Assembly: GCF_008704935.1 (NCBI RefSeq)
Contig: NZ_CP023692.1
Location: forward strand, 4,617,001-4,681,000
Source: Streptomyces vinaceus
Lineage (GTDB): Bacteria > Actinomycetota > Actinomycetes > Streptomycetales > Streptomycetaceae
Direction: 5' to 3'
DNA length: 64,000 nt
The position numbers were made by a program, and so were the translations under genes. Below are positions 25,427 to 33,254 of this stretch, one piece after another; positions within the stretch are counted from its first letter, which is position 1, and each line of letters starts with the position of its first letter. Under the pieces are notes generated by a model. It worked only from the letters and a program-made list of their open reading frames with translations. It did not search any database and had not been told where the DNA came from.

Positions 25427-26666
25427 GCCCGGCGGACGCGTCCACCTCCGGGCGTTCCATCGTGCGCCAGGCCGGGAAGACCAGCGGCGAGAGCGTGACC
25501 AGCAGGTACGTGCCGCCGAAGAGCAGCAGTGCCCGCGTCGCCCCGAGCCCGTCGACCAGCAGGCCCGCCGCGAGCCCGCCCAGCGGCATGGTCAGCTCGC
25601 AGCCCGCCGTGGTCACGCCCGAGACGCGGCTGCGCAGCTCCTCCGGGACCCGCTCGTAGATCACGGTGGTCAGGATCGGGTTGAGCATGCCCGCGCCCAG
25701 CCCGGACAGCGCCATCGTCAGCGCGAGCGGCAGCGGGGTGCCGGTGAAGGCGGCGACCGCGTACCGGGGTGCGCCGCACAGCAGGAACGCGGCGGTGAAC
25801 ACCGCCCGGCGGGAGAACCGCTCGCCCCACAGCCCGTAGAGCAGGGCGCCCAGCAGCGCGAAGCCGCCGAAGACGGAGACGAGCAGGCCGACGGCCGTGG
25901 CGCCGCCGAGGGCCTCGCGGCCGTGCACGGGCAGCAGGACCGCGGACCAGCCCTGGTCCAGGCCGTTGGTCATCATCACCATCAGGGTGATGCCCAGCAG
26001 CAGCCGGGCGCGGGTCAGGAACCTCCAGCCCTCGGCGAGTTCGGCCCGGTATCCGGCGAGGGAGATCTTCCCGGCGCCCGGCTGCGGCTCCGCGGCGGGG
26101 ACCCCGCGCAGGAAGGCGCCGACCAGCAGCGCCGAGACGGCGAAGCTGGCCGCGTCCAGCAGGAGGGCGGACTCGGCCCCGAAGAACGCGATCAGTACGC
26201 CGGCCAGCGCGGCCCCGATCATCCGCGCCCCGCGCGAGACCGCGTCGTACAGGCTCGCCGCCCGGGAGAGCGGGGTGCCGGCGTGCTCGGCGAGGTTCGG
26301 CAGCAGGACGGCGCGGGCGGTCAGGCCGGGGGTGTGGACGAGGCCCCCGACGGCCATCAGCGCGCAGAGCATCCAGAACTCCAGCACGCCCGCGTAGTGC
26401 AGCAGCGGGATCGCGCCGACCGAGACGGCGCAGACGAGGTCGGAGAGCGCCGAGACGCGGCGGCGGCCGATCCGGTCGATGACGGGACCGCCGACGAGCG
26501 CGGCGACGACGACGGGCAGGGTGGCGCAGAAGGCGACGATCCCGGCCCGGCCGGCGCTGCCCGTGGTCTGGAGCACGAACCACGGAACGCCGATCAGGGT
26601 GACGGAACTCCCGGCTATGGAGATGGTGTTGGCGGCCAGGACCGCCGCGAACGGCCGCCGGCTCAT
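25356..26666 (-). CDS. MFS transporter of the ArsR-controlled operon
   Basis: A 436-residue major facilitator with about 12 hydrophobic segments. The N-terminus (RRPFAAVLAANTISIAGSSV, then VVAALVGGPVIDRIGRRRVS with the A-motif loop) matches the enterobactin-exporter-like MFS group, often linked to drug or siderophore efflux. Its ATG overlaps the TGA of a 35-codon ORF (ATGA), and an ArsR-type gene lies further upstream on the same strand. The C-terminal 25 residues are polar and weakly conserved, and its 3' end runs 71 bases into the convergent S16 protease gene. Confidence 0.85.
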   Translation of the reverse strand: MSRRPFAAVLAANTISIAGSSVTLIGVPWFVLQTTGSAGRAGIVAFCATLPVVVAALVGGPVIDRIGRRRVSALSDLVCAVSVGAIPLLHYAGVLEFWMLCALMAVGGLVHTPGLTARAVLLPNLAEHAGTPLSRAASLYDAVSRGARMIGAALAGVLIAFFGAESALLLDAASFAVSALLVGAFLRGVPAAEPQPGAGKISLAGYRAELAEGWRFLTRARLLLGITLMVMMTNGLDQGWSAVLLPVHGREALGGATAVGLLVSVFGGFALLGALLYGLWGERFSRRAVFTAAFLLCGAPRYAVAAFTGTPLPLALTMALSGLGAGMLNPILTTVIYERVPEELRSRVSGVTTAGCELTMPLGGLAAGLLVDGLGATRALLLFGGTYLLVTLSPLVFPAWRTMERPEVDASAGLSRTEPALPGSAHAATAPRPSAN

Positions 26667-26770
26667 GCGGCGCGGCGGGCGAGGCGCCGGGCGGACGCCT
26701 CGGCGGCCGGTTCGGCGGTGCGGGCGGCGTGCGACCCCGGGTGGAACGCGGCGAGCGTGCAGGCGGGCAC
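26663..26770 (-). CDS. 35-residue ORF translationally coupled to the MFS gene
   Basis: GTG at 26770 has a textbook ribosome site, AAGGAG, 7 bases upstream. The 35 residues start VPACTLAAFHPG and end ARRLARRAA, rich in Ala and Arg. The TGA overlaps the MFS ATG (ATGA). I recognise no family. It may be a leader ORF that passes ribosomes to the transporter start, which itself has no good ribosome site. Coding status is inferred from the ribosome site and overlap alone. Confidence 0.55.
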   Translation of the reverse strand: MPACTLAAFHPGSHAARTAEPAAEASARRLARRAA

Positions 26771-26853
26771 GGCAGGACTCCTTCTTCAGGATGCGGGTGC
26801 GGGCGGGCGGGCAGGTGGAGCGAACGGGGCTACGGGACTACGGGGCTACGGGA

Positions 26854-27483
26854 CTAGTCGTCGGCGCGCGGGAGCGCGTGCGTGTGGAAGCGGACCGTCG
26901 CCGTGCCCTCGGCGGGCGGCAGGTCCCGGTAGCTGTTGATCAACTCGTGGATCCTGTGGACGAGTTCGACGCTCTGCGCGGGGGTCAGGCGCAGCGTGAA
27001 ATCGCTGAGGTCCGCCGCGCGCCGCCACTCCTGCGGCCAGCTGTGGGCCGTACCGAGCCAGGTGCTGATCTCCTGGGTGTGGATCGTCGCGATCTCGTGC
27101 AGGAAGAGGTCCGCCGCGCCGCGCGTGGCCGGGTTCTCGTCGTACAGCAGGTTCTCGTCGAAGCGGGTGCCGTCGTGGGCGGCCCGCCACCAGCGCTCGC
27201 GGCCCTTGCCGTGCTCCGGCGCGTCCTCGACGAAGCCGTGCGCGGCGAGCTGGCGCAGGTGGTAGCTGGTGGAACCGCTGGACTCGCCGAGGCGCTCGGC
27301 CAGTTGGGAGGCCGTGGCGGGTCCGTCGTGGCGCAGCGTGGCCAGCATGCGGATGCGCAGCGGGTGGGCGAGGCCGCGCAGGGAGCGGGCGTCGAGGGTG
27401 CGGACCTTGGGCCCTTCGGGGCTGGGCTCTTCGGGGTTGGGCTCTTCGTAGTTCGGCTCTTCGTGGTTCGGTTCTTCGGGCAT
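26854..27483 (-). CDS. ArsR-family (HTH_20) transcriptional regulator
   Basis: A 209-residue winged-helix regulator. The DNA-binding domain, residues 28-95, shows ARSLRGLAHPLRIRMLATLR, TASQLAERLGESSGSTSYHL and RQLAAHGFVEDAP, typical of ArsR/HTH_20 proteins without metal cysteines. The C-terminal half (FLHEIATIHTQEISTWLGTA, FTLRLTPAQSVELVHRIHEL) resembles the effector region of regulators beside drug exporters. Residues 3-24 are a tandem Glu-Glu-Pro-x repeat. The operon order is regulator, 35-codon ORF, MFS pump; a 10-bp inverted repeat directly upstream is the probable autoregulatory operator. Confidence 0.87.
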   Translation of the reverse strand: MPEEPNHEEPNYEEPNPEEPSPEGPKVRTLDARSLRGLAHPLRIRMLATLRHDGPATASQLAERLGESSGSTSYHLRQLAAHGFVEDAPEHGKGRERWWRAAHDGTRFDENLLYDENPATRGAADLFLHEIATIHTQEISTWLGTAHSWPQEWRRAADLSDFTLRLTPAQSVELVHRIHELINSYRDLPPAEGTATVRFHTHALPRADD

Positions 27484-27497
27484 GGCTCAACCGTAGA

Positions 27498-27533
27498 GTT
27501 GCAAAGACTTCTATGCAACGGTTTCTTTGCAAC
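27498..27533. promoter_or_regulatory. inverted-repeat operator upstream of the ArsR gene
   Basis: Perfect 10-base arms GTTGCAAAGA and TCTTTGCAAC are separated by 16 bases that contain a third half-site, ATGCAAC. It lies 15 bases before the ArsR start and is AT-rich against the background, as expected for a promoter-operator. Confidence 0.65.
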
Positions 27534-27546
27534 GTGTTCTTCGGAA

Positions 27547-28017
27547 TCAGCCTTCCTGGGCCGCCTGTTCCACCAGGGGGATCACCCGCAGCGGCACCGG
27601 GTTCTCCATCACGATCGCCGTCGAGGCGCGCACGATCCCCTCGAAGCCGACCACCCGGTCGATCACCCGCTGCAGATCGGCGTTGGACCGGGCCACGAGC
27701 CGGCACAGCATGTCCCCGTGCCCGGTCGTGGTGTGCAGCTCCAGCACCTCCGGCACGCCGTTCAGGTGCGCCCGTACGTCGGCCCCCTGGCCCTGCTTGA
27801 TCTCCAGCGTCGCGAACGCGGTCACCGGGTACCCGAGCGCCGCCGGGTCCACCTGGGGGCCGAATCCGCGGATGACCCCGCTCGACTGGAGCCGGTCGAG
27901 CCGCGCCTGCACGGTGCCGCGGGCCACGCCGAGCCGGCGCGAGGCCTCCAGGACCCCGATCCGGGGCTCGCGCGCGAGCAGGACGATCAGCCTGCCGTCG
28001 AGTTCGTCGATTCCCAC
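27547..28017 (-). CDS. Lrp/AsnC-family regulator, likely controlling hppD
   Basis: A 156-residue regulator. An N-terminal AsnC helix-turn-helix (IDELDGRLIVLLAREPRIGV, then ASRRLGVARGTVQARLDRLQ) is followed by the RAM effector domain (VTAFATLEIKQGQG, LELHTTTGHGDMLCRLVARS). Lrp proteins of this size sense amino acids. The gene is divergent from hppD with 126 bases between, a layout well known for tyrosine-degradation control in actinomycetes. The start is GTG at 28017. Confidence 0.88.
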   Translation of the reverse strand: MGIDELDGRLIVLLAREPRIGVLEASRRLGVARGTVQARLDRLQSSGVIRGFGPQVDPAALGYPVTAFATLEIKQGQGADVRAHLNGVPEVLELHTTTGHGDMLCRLVARSNADLQRVIDRVVGFEGIVRASTAIVMENPVPLRVIPLVEQAAQEG

Positions 28018-28143
28018 GGCTGCCTCCGGAGGGGGTGGTCATACTGCACAGATCTTTCAGTCATCCTCCGTCCCGGCTGGGCAGTCTGTACAGCCAAAGA
28101 GGAAACTATTGCGCAGCTTGTGGATCGGCGGGACTCTGCGCTC
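28018..28143. promoter_or_regulatory. divergent control region between the Lrp gene and hppD
   Basis: The gap holds the perfect palindrome CTGTACAG at 28086-28093 and a near copy (CTGCACAG) at about 28054. Two such sites about 32 bases apart (three helical turns) would suit a dimeric or octameric Lrp protein bound on one face. Function is inferred. Confidence 0.45.
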
Positions 28144-29298
28144 ATGACTGAGTCTCTGGCGAACCTCGAAACCACCCCGCTCACCGCACGTGAGGCCGAC
28201 CCCTTCCCGGTGAAGGGAATGGACGCCGTCGTCTTCGCCGTGGGCAACGCCAAGCAGGCCGCGCACTACTACTCCACCGCGTTCGGCATGAAGCTCGTCG
28301 CCTACTCCGGACCGGAGAACGGCGTCCGCGAGACGGCGAGCTACGTCCTCACCAACGGCGCCGCGCGCTTCGTCCTGACCTCCGTCATCAAGGCGACCAC
28401 GGACCGCGGGCGCTTCCTCGCCGAGCACGTCGCCGAGCACGGCGACGGCGTGGTCGACCTCGCGATCGAGGTCCCGGACGCCCGCGCCGCGTACGCGTAC
28501 GCCGTCGAGCACGGCGCGCGCGGCCTCGACGAGCCGTACGAGGTGAAGGACGAGCACGGCACGGTCGTGCTCGCCGCCATCGCCACCTACGGCCAGACCC
28601 GCCACACCCTGGTCGAGCGCAAGGACTACACCGGCCCCTACCTGCCCGGCTTCGTCACCGCCGCCCCGCTGGTCGAGGGCCCGGCCAAGCGCACGTTCCA
28701 GGCCATCGACCACTGCGTGGGCAACGTCGAGCTCGGCCGGATGAACGAGTGGGTCGCGTTCTACAACAAGGTCATGGGCTTCACGAACATGAAGGAGTTC
28801 GTGGGCGACGACATCGCGACCGAGTACTCGGCTCTGATGTCGAAGGTGGTCGCGGACGGCACCCTCAAGGTGAAGTTCCCGATCAACGAGCCGGCGATCG
28901 CGAAGAAGAAGTCGCAGATCGACGAGTACCTGGAGTTCTACGGCGGCGCCGGCGTCCAGCACATCGCGCTCGCCTCGAACGACATCGTGGCCACCGTACG
29001 GTCGATGCGGGCGGCGGGCGTCTCCTTCCTGGACACCCCGGACTCCTACTACGACACCCTCGGCGAGTGGGCGGGCGAGACCCGCGTGCCGGTCGAGACC
29101 CTGCGCGAGCTGAAGATCCTCGTCGACCGCGACGAGGACGGCTACCTGCTGCAGATCTTCACCAAGCCCGTGCAGGACCGTCCGACGGTGTTCTTCGAGA
29201 TCATCGAGCGCCACGGCTCGATGGGCTTCGGCAAGGGCAACTTCAAGGCGCTCTTCGAGGCCATCGAGCGCGAGCAGGAGAAGCGCGGCAACCTGTAG
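28144..29298 (+). CDS. hppD: 4-hydroxyphenylpyruvate dioxygenase
   Basis: A 384-residue non-haem iron enzyme converting 4-hydroxyphenylpyruvate to homogentisate in tyrosine catabolism; homogentisate can also feed ochronotic pigment. It has two vicinal-oxygen-chelate domains. The iron ligands are recognisable: His in FQAIDHCVGNVELG near 188, His in GAGVQHIALASNDI near 271, and Glu in VFFEIIERHGSMGFG near 350. The C-terminal FGKGNFKALFEAIEREQ is the conserved gating helix. Length matches the family (about 380). It is transcribed away from the Lrp-type gene and ends in a GC hairpin overlapping the end of the convergent TPR gene. Confidence 0.95.
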   Translation: MTESLANLETTPLTAREADPFPVKGMDAVVFAVGNAKQAAHYYSTAFGMKLVAYSGPENGVRETASYVLTNGAARFVLTSVIKATTDRGRFLAEHVAEHGDGVVDLAIEVPDARAAYAYAVEHGARGLDEPYEVKDEHGTVVLAAIATYGQTRHTLVERKDYTGPYLPGFVTAAPLVEGPAKRTFQAIDHCVGNVELGRMNEWVAFYNKVMGFTNMKEFVGDDIATEYSALMSKVVADGTLKVKFPINEPAIAKKKSQIDEYLEFYGGAGVQHIALASNDIVATVRSMRAAGVSFLDTPDSYYDTLGEWAGETRVPVETLRELKILVDRDEDGYLLQIFTKPVQDRPTVFFEIIERHGSMGFGKGNFKALFEAIEREQEKRGNL

Positions 29299-29326
29299 CC
29301 CGCCCCGAGCCGCCCCGCCGCCGTCT

Positions 29327-30892
29327 TCACGAGCCGGCGGGGCCCGGCTTCGGTGAAGGCTTCGGCTTGGCCGCCTTCGGGAGCTCCGGGGCCACCCACG
29401 GCTTGGCCGGCTGCATGTTCTCCGGGCCGCCCGCCGCCGGCTGGCCGATCGCGGCCAGGGCCTGCTTCGCCTGCGGGACCCGGGCCGGCGAGAAGCGCGG
29501 GTTGGTCCGCAGCGCCTCCTGGAGGTGGCGCCGGGCCCCGGCCTCATCGCCCAGACCCCGCTCGATCATCGCCCGGTGGAACGCGAACTCCGCGCTGCGC
29601 ATCCCCCGGTCCGTCGACTTCTTCGCGTACTCCAGCGCGGCCGTGTCGTCGCCCGTCCTGTGCAGCGCCCACGCCAGCGCGTCCGCCACCTCCATGCTCT
29701 TGTGCCGCGACCACTCCTGCGTCAGCCGCCGCACGGCCGCCGCCGGATCCCCGTGGTCCGCCTCGAACAGGCCCAGGACCACCGCCTCGTTCACCCCGTC
29801 CGCGGCGCCCCGCGCGGCGGCCGTGCGCAGCATCTCGTACGGGGCCTTCGCCTCCTCGTGGCGCCCCAGCGCGTCCAGCAGCTCGCCCAGCTCCAGCGCC
29901 AGCCTCGGCACCTGCGCCCGGCCCAGCGCCATCCGGTAGTCCCGGACCGCCTCCCCGCCCCGGCCCAGCCCCGCCAGTGCCCTGGCCCGGCCGCCCAGTG
30001 CCTGGGACTGCGCCGGATCGGCGCGCAGCGCGCCCTCGTACTGGCGCAGCGCCTCCGCGGCGTCGCCCCGCTCCCAGGACAGCTCGCCGAGCCGGAACAG
30101 TACGTACGCCTTCTCCGCCGGAGCCTTCGCCGCGCCCCCCGCGTGCTCCATCGCCATCGTCGCGTCCTCGCGCCAGCCGCGGTCCCGGTAGACCTGCGAG
30201 GCCCGGATGAACGCGGCCAGCCCCGGCCGCAGGTCCAGCAGCCGCTCCATCGACCGCTCGGCCGCCTTGTAGTCGCCCAGACCCGTGTACGCGTCCACCA
30301 GCACCGGGTAGGCCGTCCACCGGTTGGGCGCCTGCGCCCGTACGAGCTCGCCCCACTTCTTGCCGGTACCGAAGTCGCCCCGGGCGTTGGCCAGCGTGCC
30401 CATGCCCGTCATCGCGTCGAAGTTGCCCTTCTCCGCCGGGCGGATCTCCAGCGACCGCTTGAGCGCCTTCTCGGCCTTCGGGTACCAGGCCGGCTCCGCC
30501 GTCCGGCGCGCCTGCTCCAGGTAGGCCGCCCCGAGCACCGCCCAGGACGCGTAGTCCTTCTCGTGCCCGGCGACCCACTTCTCCCGGTCCGCCACCAGGG
30601 CCGTCAGGTCCACCGCCGCCGCCGGAGCGCCCATGCCGACCGCCGAGGCGGCCCGCTCGGTGGGCCCCGGAGGGCGGGCGTCGTCGCCCTGGCGGGCCGG
30701 CCGGATCAGCAGGGCCCCGGCGATCAGCACCACCGCGACCCCCGCCGCCACCAGCGTCTTGCGGCCGGTGAAGGTCACGGGTGGTGCGGGCTGCTGCGCC
30801 TCCTCCTCGATGCGGGCGGCGCGAGCGGCGCGGGCGGCACGAGCAGTACGGGCGATACGTGAGATACGCGCGGTACGGGTGGCACGGTCCAT
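29327..30892 (-). CDS. TPR-repeat membrane protein
   Basis: A 521-residue protein. Residues 1-38 are a basic segment with tandem Ala-Ala-Arg repeats (TARAARAARAARIEEEAQ). A membrane helix follows (LVAAGVAVVLIAGALLI, about 50-66), then an extracytoplasmic array of about ten tetratricopeptide repeats. Visible units include WAVLGAAYLEQARRTAEP, YKAAERSMERLLDLRPGLAA, VLFRLGELSWERGDAAEALR and QYEGALRADPAQSQALGGRA. The C-terminal tail is Pro/Lys-rich. TPR arrays bind protein partners; the partner is unknown. ATG 30892 is preferred; upstream in-frame sequence is shadow of the oxidase gene region. Confidence 0.82.
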   Translation of the reverse strand: MDRATRTARISRIARTARAARAARAARIEEEAQQPAPPVTFTGRKTLVAAGVAVVLIAGALLIRPARQGDDARPPGPTERAASAVGMGAPAAAVDLTALVADREKWVAGHEKDYASWAVLGAAYLEQARRTAEPAWYPKAEKALKRSLEIRPAEKGNFDAMTGMGTLANARGDFGTGKKWGELVRAQAPNRWTAYPVLVDAYTGLGDYKAAERSMERLLDLRPGLAAFIRASQVYRDRGWREDATMAMEHAGGAAKAPAEKAYVLFRLGELSWERGDAAEALRQYEGALRADPAQSQALGGRARALAGLGRGGEAVRDYRMALGRAQVPRLALELGELLDALGRHEEAKAPYEMLRTAAARGAADGVNEAVVLGLFEADHGDPAAAVRRLTQEWSRHKSMEVADALAWALHRTGDDTAALEYAKKSTDRGMRSAEFAFHRAMIERGLGDEAGARRHLQEALRTNPRFSPARVPQAKQALAAIGQPAAGGPENMQPAKPWVAPELPKAAKPKPSPKPGPAGS

Positions 30893-30988
30893 GGGGTCAC
30901 TGTGCGTCAATATGAAGAGTTCGCCGAGGTGTCCGAAGCCCGTCGCGGCCGTGTTCACACCGATGGCCCCCGGTGCCACGCTGGGCCC

Positions 30989-32440
30989 ATGGATGTCATG
31001 GATGTCATGGACGACACCGGCGAAGACGATCTCTTGCCGCGTCTGCACGCGAGCCTCCTGGAGGGGCTCCCGGCCGAGGCCCTCCTCACCGACCCCGGGG
31101 TGACCGCCTCCTACGCCACCGACATGGCCGCCTTCTGCGCCGCCGGCACCCCGGCGGCCGTGGCCCTGCCCCGCACCGTCGAACAGGTGCAGCACGTGCT
31201 GCGCACCGCCACCGCCCTGCGGGTGCCCGTCGTCCCGCAGGGCGCCCGCACCGGTCTGTCGGGCGCCGCCAACGCCTCCGACGGCTGCATCCTGCTCTCC
31301 CTCGTCAAGATGGACCGGATCCTGGAGATCAACACCGTCGACCGCACCGCCGTCGTCGAACCGGGCGTCGTGAACGCGGTGCTCTCACGTGCCGTCGCCG
31401 ACCGGGGCCTGTTCTACCCGCCCGACCCCTCCAGCTGGGAGCAGTGCACGATCGGCGGCAACATCGGCACCGGGTCCGGCGGCCTGTGCTGCGTCAAGTA
31501 CGGGGTCACCGCCGAGTACGTGCTCGGCCTCGACGTGGTCCTCGCCGACGGACGGCTGCTGCGTACGGGCCGGCGCACCGCCAAGGGCGTCGCCGGATAC
31601 GACCTCACCCGGCTCTTCGTCGGCTCCGAGGGCAGCCTCGGCGTCGTCGTGGGGGCCGTGCTCGCGCTGCGCCCCGCGCCGCCCCGGCAGCTCGCGCTGG
31701 CCGCCGAGTTCCCCTCGGCCGCGGCCGCCTGCGCGGCCGTGTGCGCCGTGATGGAGGCAGGACTCACGCCCTCGCTGCTGGAGCTGATGGACCGTACGAC
31801 CGTCCGCGCCGTCAACGCGCTCGGCCGTGGGGGTCCCCCCTGCTCGAGCGGAGCCGAGAGCTTGGGGGAGGGGCTGCCCGAGACCACCGAGGCCCTGCTG
31901 CTGGCCGCCTTCGACACCCCGCACGCCCCCGAGGAGCTCGCCGCCGTGGGGGAGCTGTGCCGGGCCGCCGGAGCCACCGCCGTCGTCCCCGCCGAGGACG
32001 AGGCCGAATCCGAAATGCTCCTCAAGGCCCGCCGGATGTCGCTGACCGCCCTGGACGCCCTGCGCCCGGCCACGATGATCGACGACGTCTGCGTACCGCG
32101 CTCGCGGCTCGCCGAGATGCTGGACGGGACGGCCGCCATCGCCCGCGCGTACGACCTGCTCATCGGGGTCTGCGCGCACGCCGGCGACGGTAACACGCAC
32201 CCGGTGGTCTGCTTCGACCCCGCGGACGAGGACGAGACGCGGCGGGCCCGCGAGTCCTTCGACGAGATCATGGCGCTCGGGCTGTCCCTCGGCGGGACCA
32301 TCACCGGCGAGCACGGGGTCGGGGTCCTGAAGAAGGAGTGGCTCGCGCGCGAACTGGGGCCGGTGGGACTGGAGATGCAGCGCGCGGTGAAGCGGGCCTT
32401 CGACCCGCTCGGGCTGCTCAACCCCGGCAAGCTCTTCTGA
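30989..32440 (+). CDS. FAD-linked oxidase, GlcD/D-lactate dehydrogenase type
   Basis: A 483-residue flavoenzyme oxidising a 2-hydroxy acid such as glycolate or D-lactate. The PCMH-type FAD domain spans residues about 35-220: VPVVPQGARTGLSGAANA, SWEQCTIGGNIGTGSGGLCC, VAGYDLTRLFVGSEGSLGVV. The C-terminal cap has VCAHAGDGNTHPVVCFDP, EHGVGVLKKEWL and FDPLGLLNPGKLF, all typical of GlcD. Residues about 281-295 (GGPPCSSGAESLGEG) are encoded by a palindromic GC-rich repeat. The start is ATG 30989; ATGs at 30998 and 31007 are alternatives within a short MDV repeat. Confidence 0.9.
   Translation: MDVMDVMDDTGEDDLLPRLHASLLEGLPAEALLTDPGVTASYATDMAAFCAAGTPAAVALPRTVEQVQHVLRTATALRVPVVPQGARTGLSGAANASDGCILLSLVKMDRILEINTVDRTAVVEPGVVNAVLSRAVADRGLFYPPDPSSWEQCTIGGNIGTGSGGLCCVKYGVTAEYVLGLDVVLADGRLLRTGRRTAKGVAGYDLTRLFVGSEGSLGVVVGAVLALRPAPPRQLALAAEFPSAAAACAAVCAVMEAGLTPSLLELMDRTTVRAVNALGRGGPPCSSGAESLGEGLPETTEALLLAAFDTPHAPEELAAVGELCRAAGATAVVPAEDEAESEMLLKARRMSLTALDALRPATMIDDVCVPRSRLAEMLDGTAAIARAYDLLIGVCAHAGDGNTHPVVCFDPADEDETRRARESFDEIMALGLSLGGTITGEHGVGVLKKEWLARELGPVGLEMQRAVKRAFDPLGLLNPGKLF
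31827..31871 (+). repeat. dispersed-type palindromic repeat inside the oxidase gene
   Basis: A 45-base element, GGGGGTCCCCCC then TGCTCGAGCGGAGCCGAGAG then CTTGGGGGAG. Outer C and G runs pair and GCTCGAGC is self-complementary. From memory, near-identical elements recur between and within Streptomyces genes. Its length, a multiple of three, leaves the host frame intact. Confidence 0.6.
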
Positions 32441-32505
32441 CCGTACGCCGGGTATGGAGTCCGCCCCTGCGGAGCGGACGAGGCGGAGGTGGCGGCCGCG
32501 CATGA

Positions 32506-32985
32506 TCACAGGTCCCCGTCCGCCGACTCGTCCGACGGCCACGGGTCCCGCATCCACAGGTCGTCGGCCGGGGTCGGCGTGAGCAGCTCCGCCAGCGCGG
32601 CGTCCAGGCCCAGCCGCTCGGCCTCGGTGCCGGGCGGGACGGTGCGCAGCGTGCGCTCCAGCCACGCCGACACCGCGGTGGCCGGGGCCTCCAGCAGGGC
32701 GTCGCCGTCGGGGGAGCTGAGCGCCATGCAGAGGACGGCCTTGTTGTCGACCTTGGTGGGCCAGATCCGGACGTCTCCGTGGCCGCAGGGGCGGAACACC
32801 CCCTCGACCAGCAGCTCGCGGGCGAAGGTCCAGTTGACCGGCGTGCTGGAGCCGGTGTGGAAGGTGATGTGCACGGCGTACGGGTCGTCCGTCAGGTAGA
32901 CCAGCCGGGCCGGGACGGCGACGCTGCGCTCGGGGGACAGGACCAGCTTGAGTTCCAGCTCGCGCTCGACGACGGGGTGGTGCAT
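32506..32985 (-). CDS. ssgG: SsgA-like sporulation/cell-division protein
   Basis: A 159-residue member of the SsgA-like family, found only in sporulating actinomycetes, where members steer septum placement, wall remodelling and spore separation. The family core is present: VPARLVYLTDDPYAVHITFH, VNWTFARELLVEGVFRPCG, GDVRIWPTKVDNKAVLCMAL, and LLEAPATAVSAWLERTLRTV. The symbol ssgG is assigned by synteny recalled for S. coelicolor (SCO2924, beside the oxidase and RDD genes), so the family is certain but the paralogue name is less so. It is convergent with the oxidase gene. Confidence 0.9.
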   Translation of the reverse strand: MHHPVVERELELKLVLSPERSVAVPARLVYLTDDPYAVHITFHTGSSTPVNWTFARELLVEGVFRPCGHGDVRIWPTKVDNKAVLCMALSSPDGDALLEAPATAVSAWLERTLRTVPPGTEAERLGLDAALAELLTPTPADDLWMRDPWPSDESADGDL

Positions 32986-33254
32986 GGCGGCCTCACTTCG
33001 GGGTCTCCGGTTCGTGGTGCGGGGCCGGGTTCGCGCCCCACACCCGCAGAGAGCACCGATGTGCCCGGGTATGACGCGACTTCACGCCCCGAATCGGGGA
33101 TTGGCCGGATCCTGTTGGGTGTCCGAAAACCGTCGTAGGGTGCGACGTTCGCTCAAAGGCTTGGATTCTCCCGTTACCGGACCTGTCGGGGCACGGTTCT
33201 TGGCTATGGTCCTGCCCTTGCACAAGCCTCAAGCCACGATCGGAGTTGGGGACA

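Noticed and set aside
30893..31195. Longer N-terminus for the TPR protein
   Set aside because: It is antisense to the start of the FAD oxidase gene and adds no domain.
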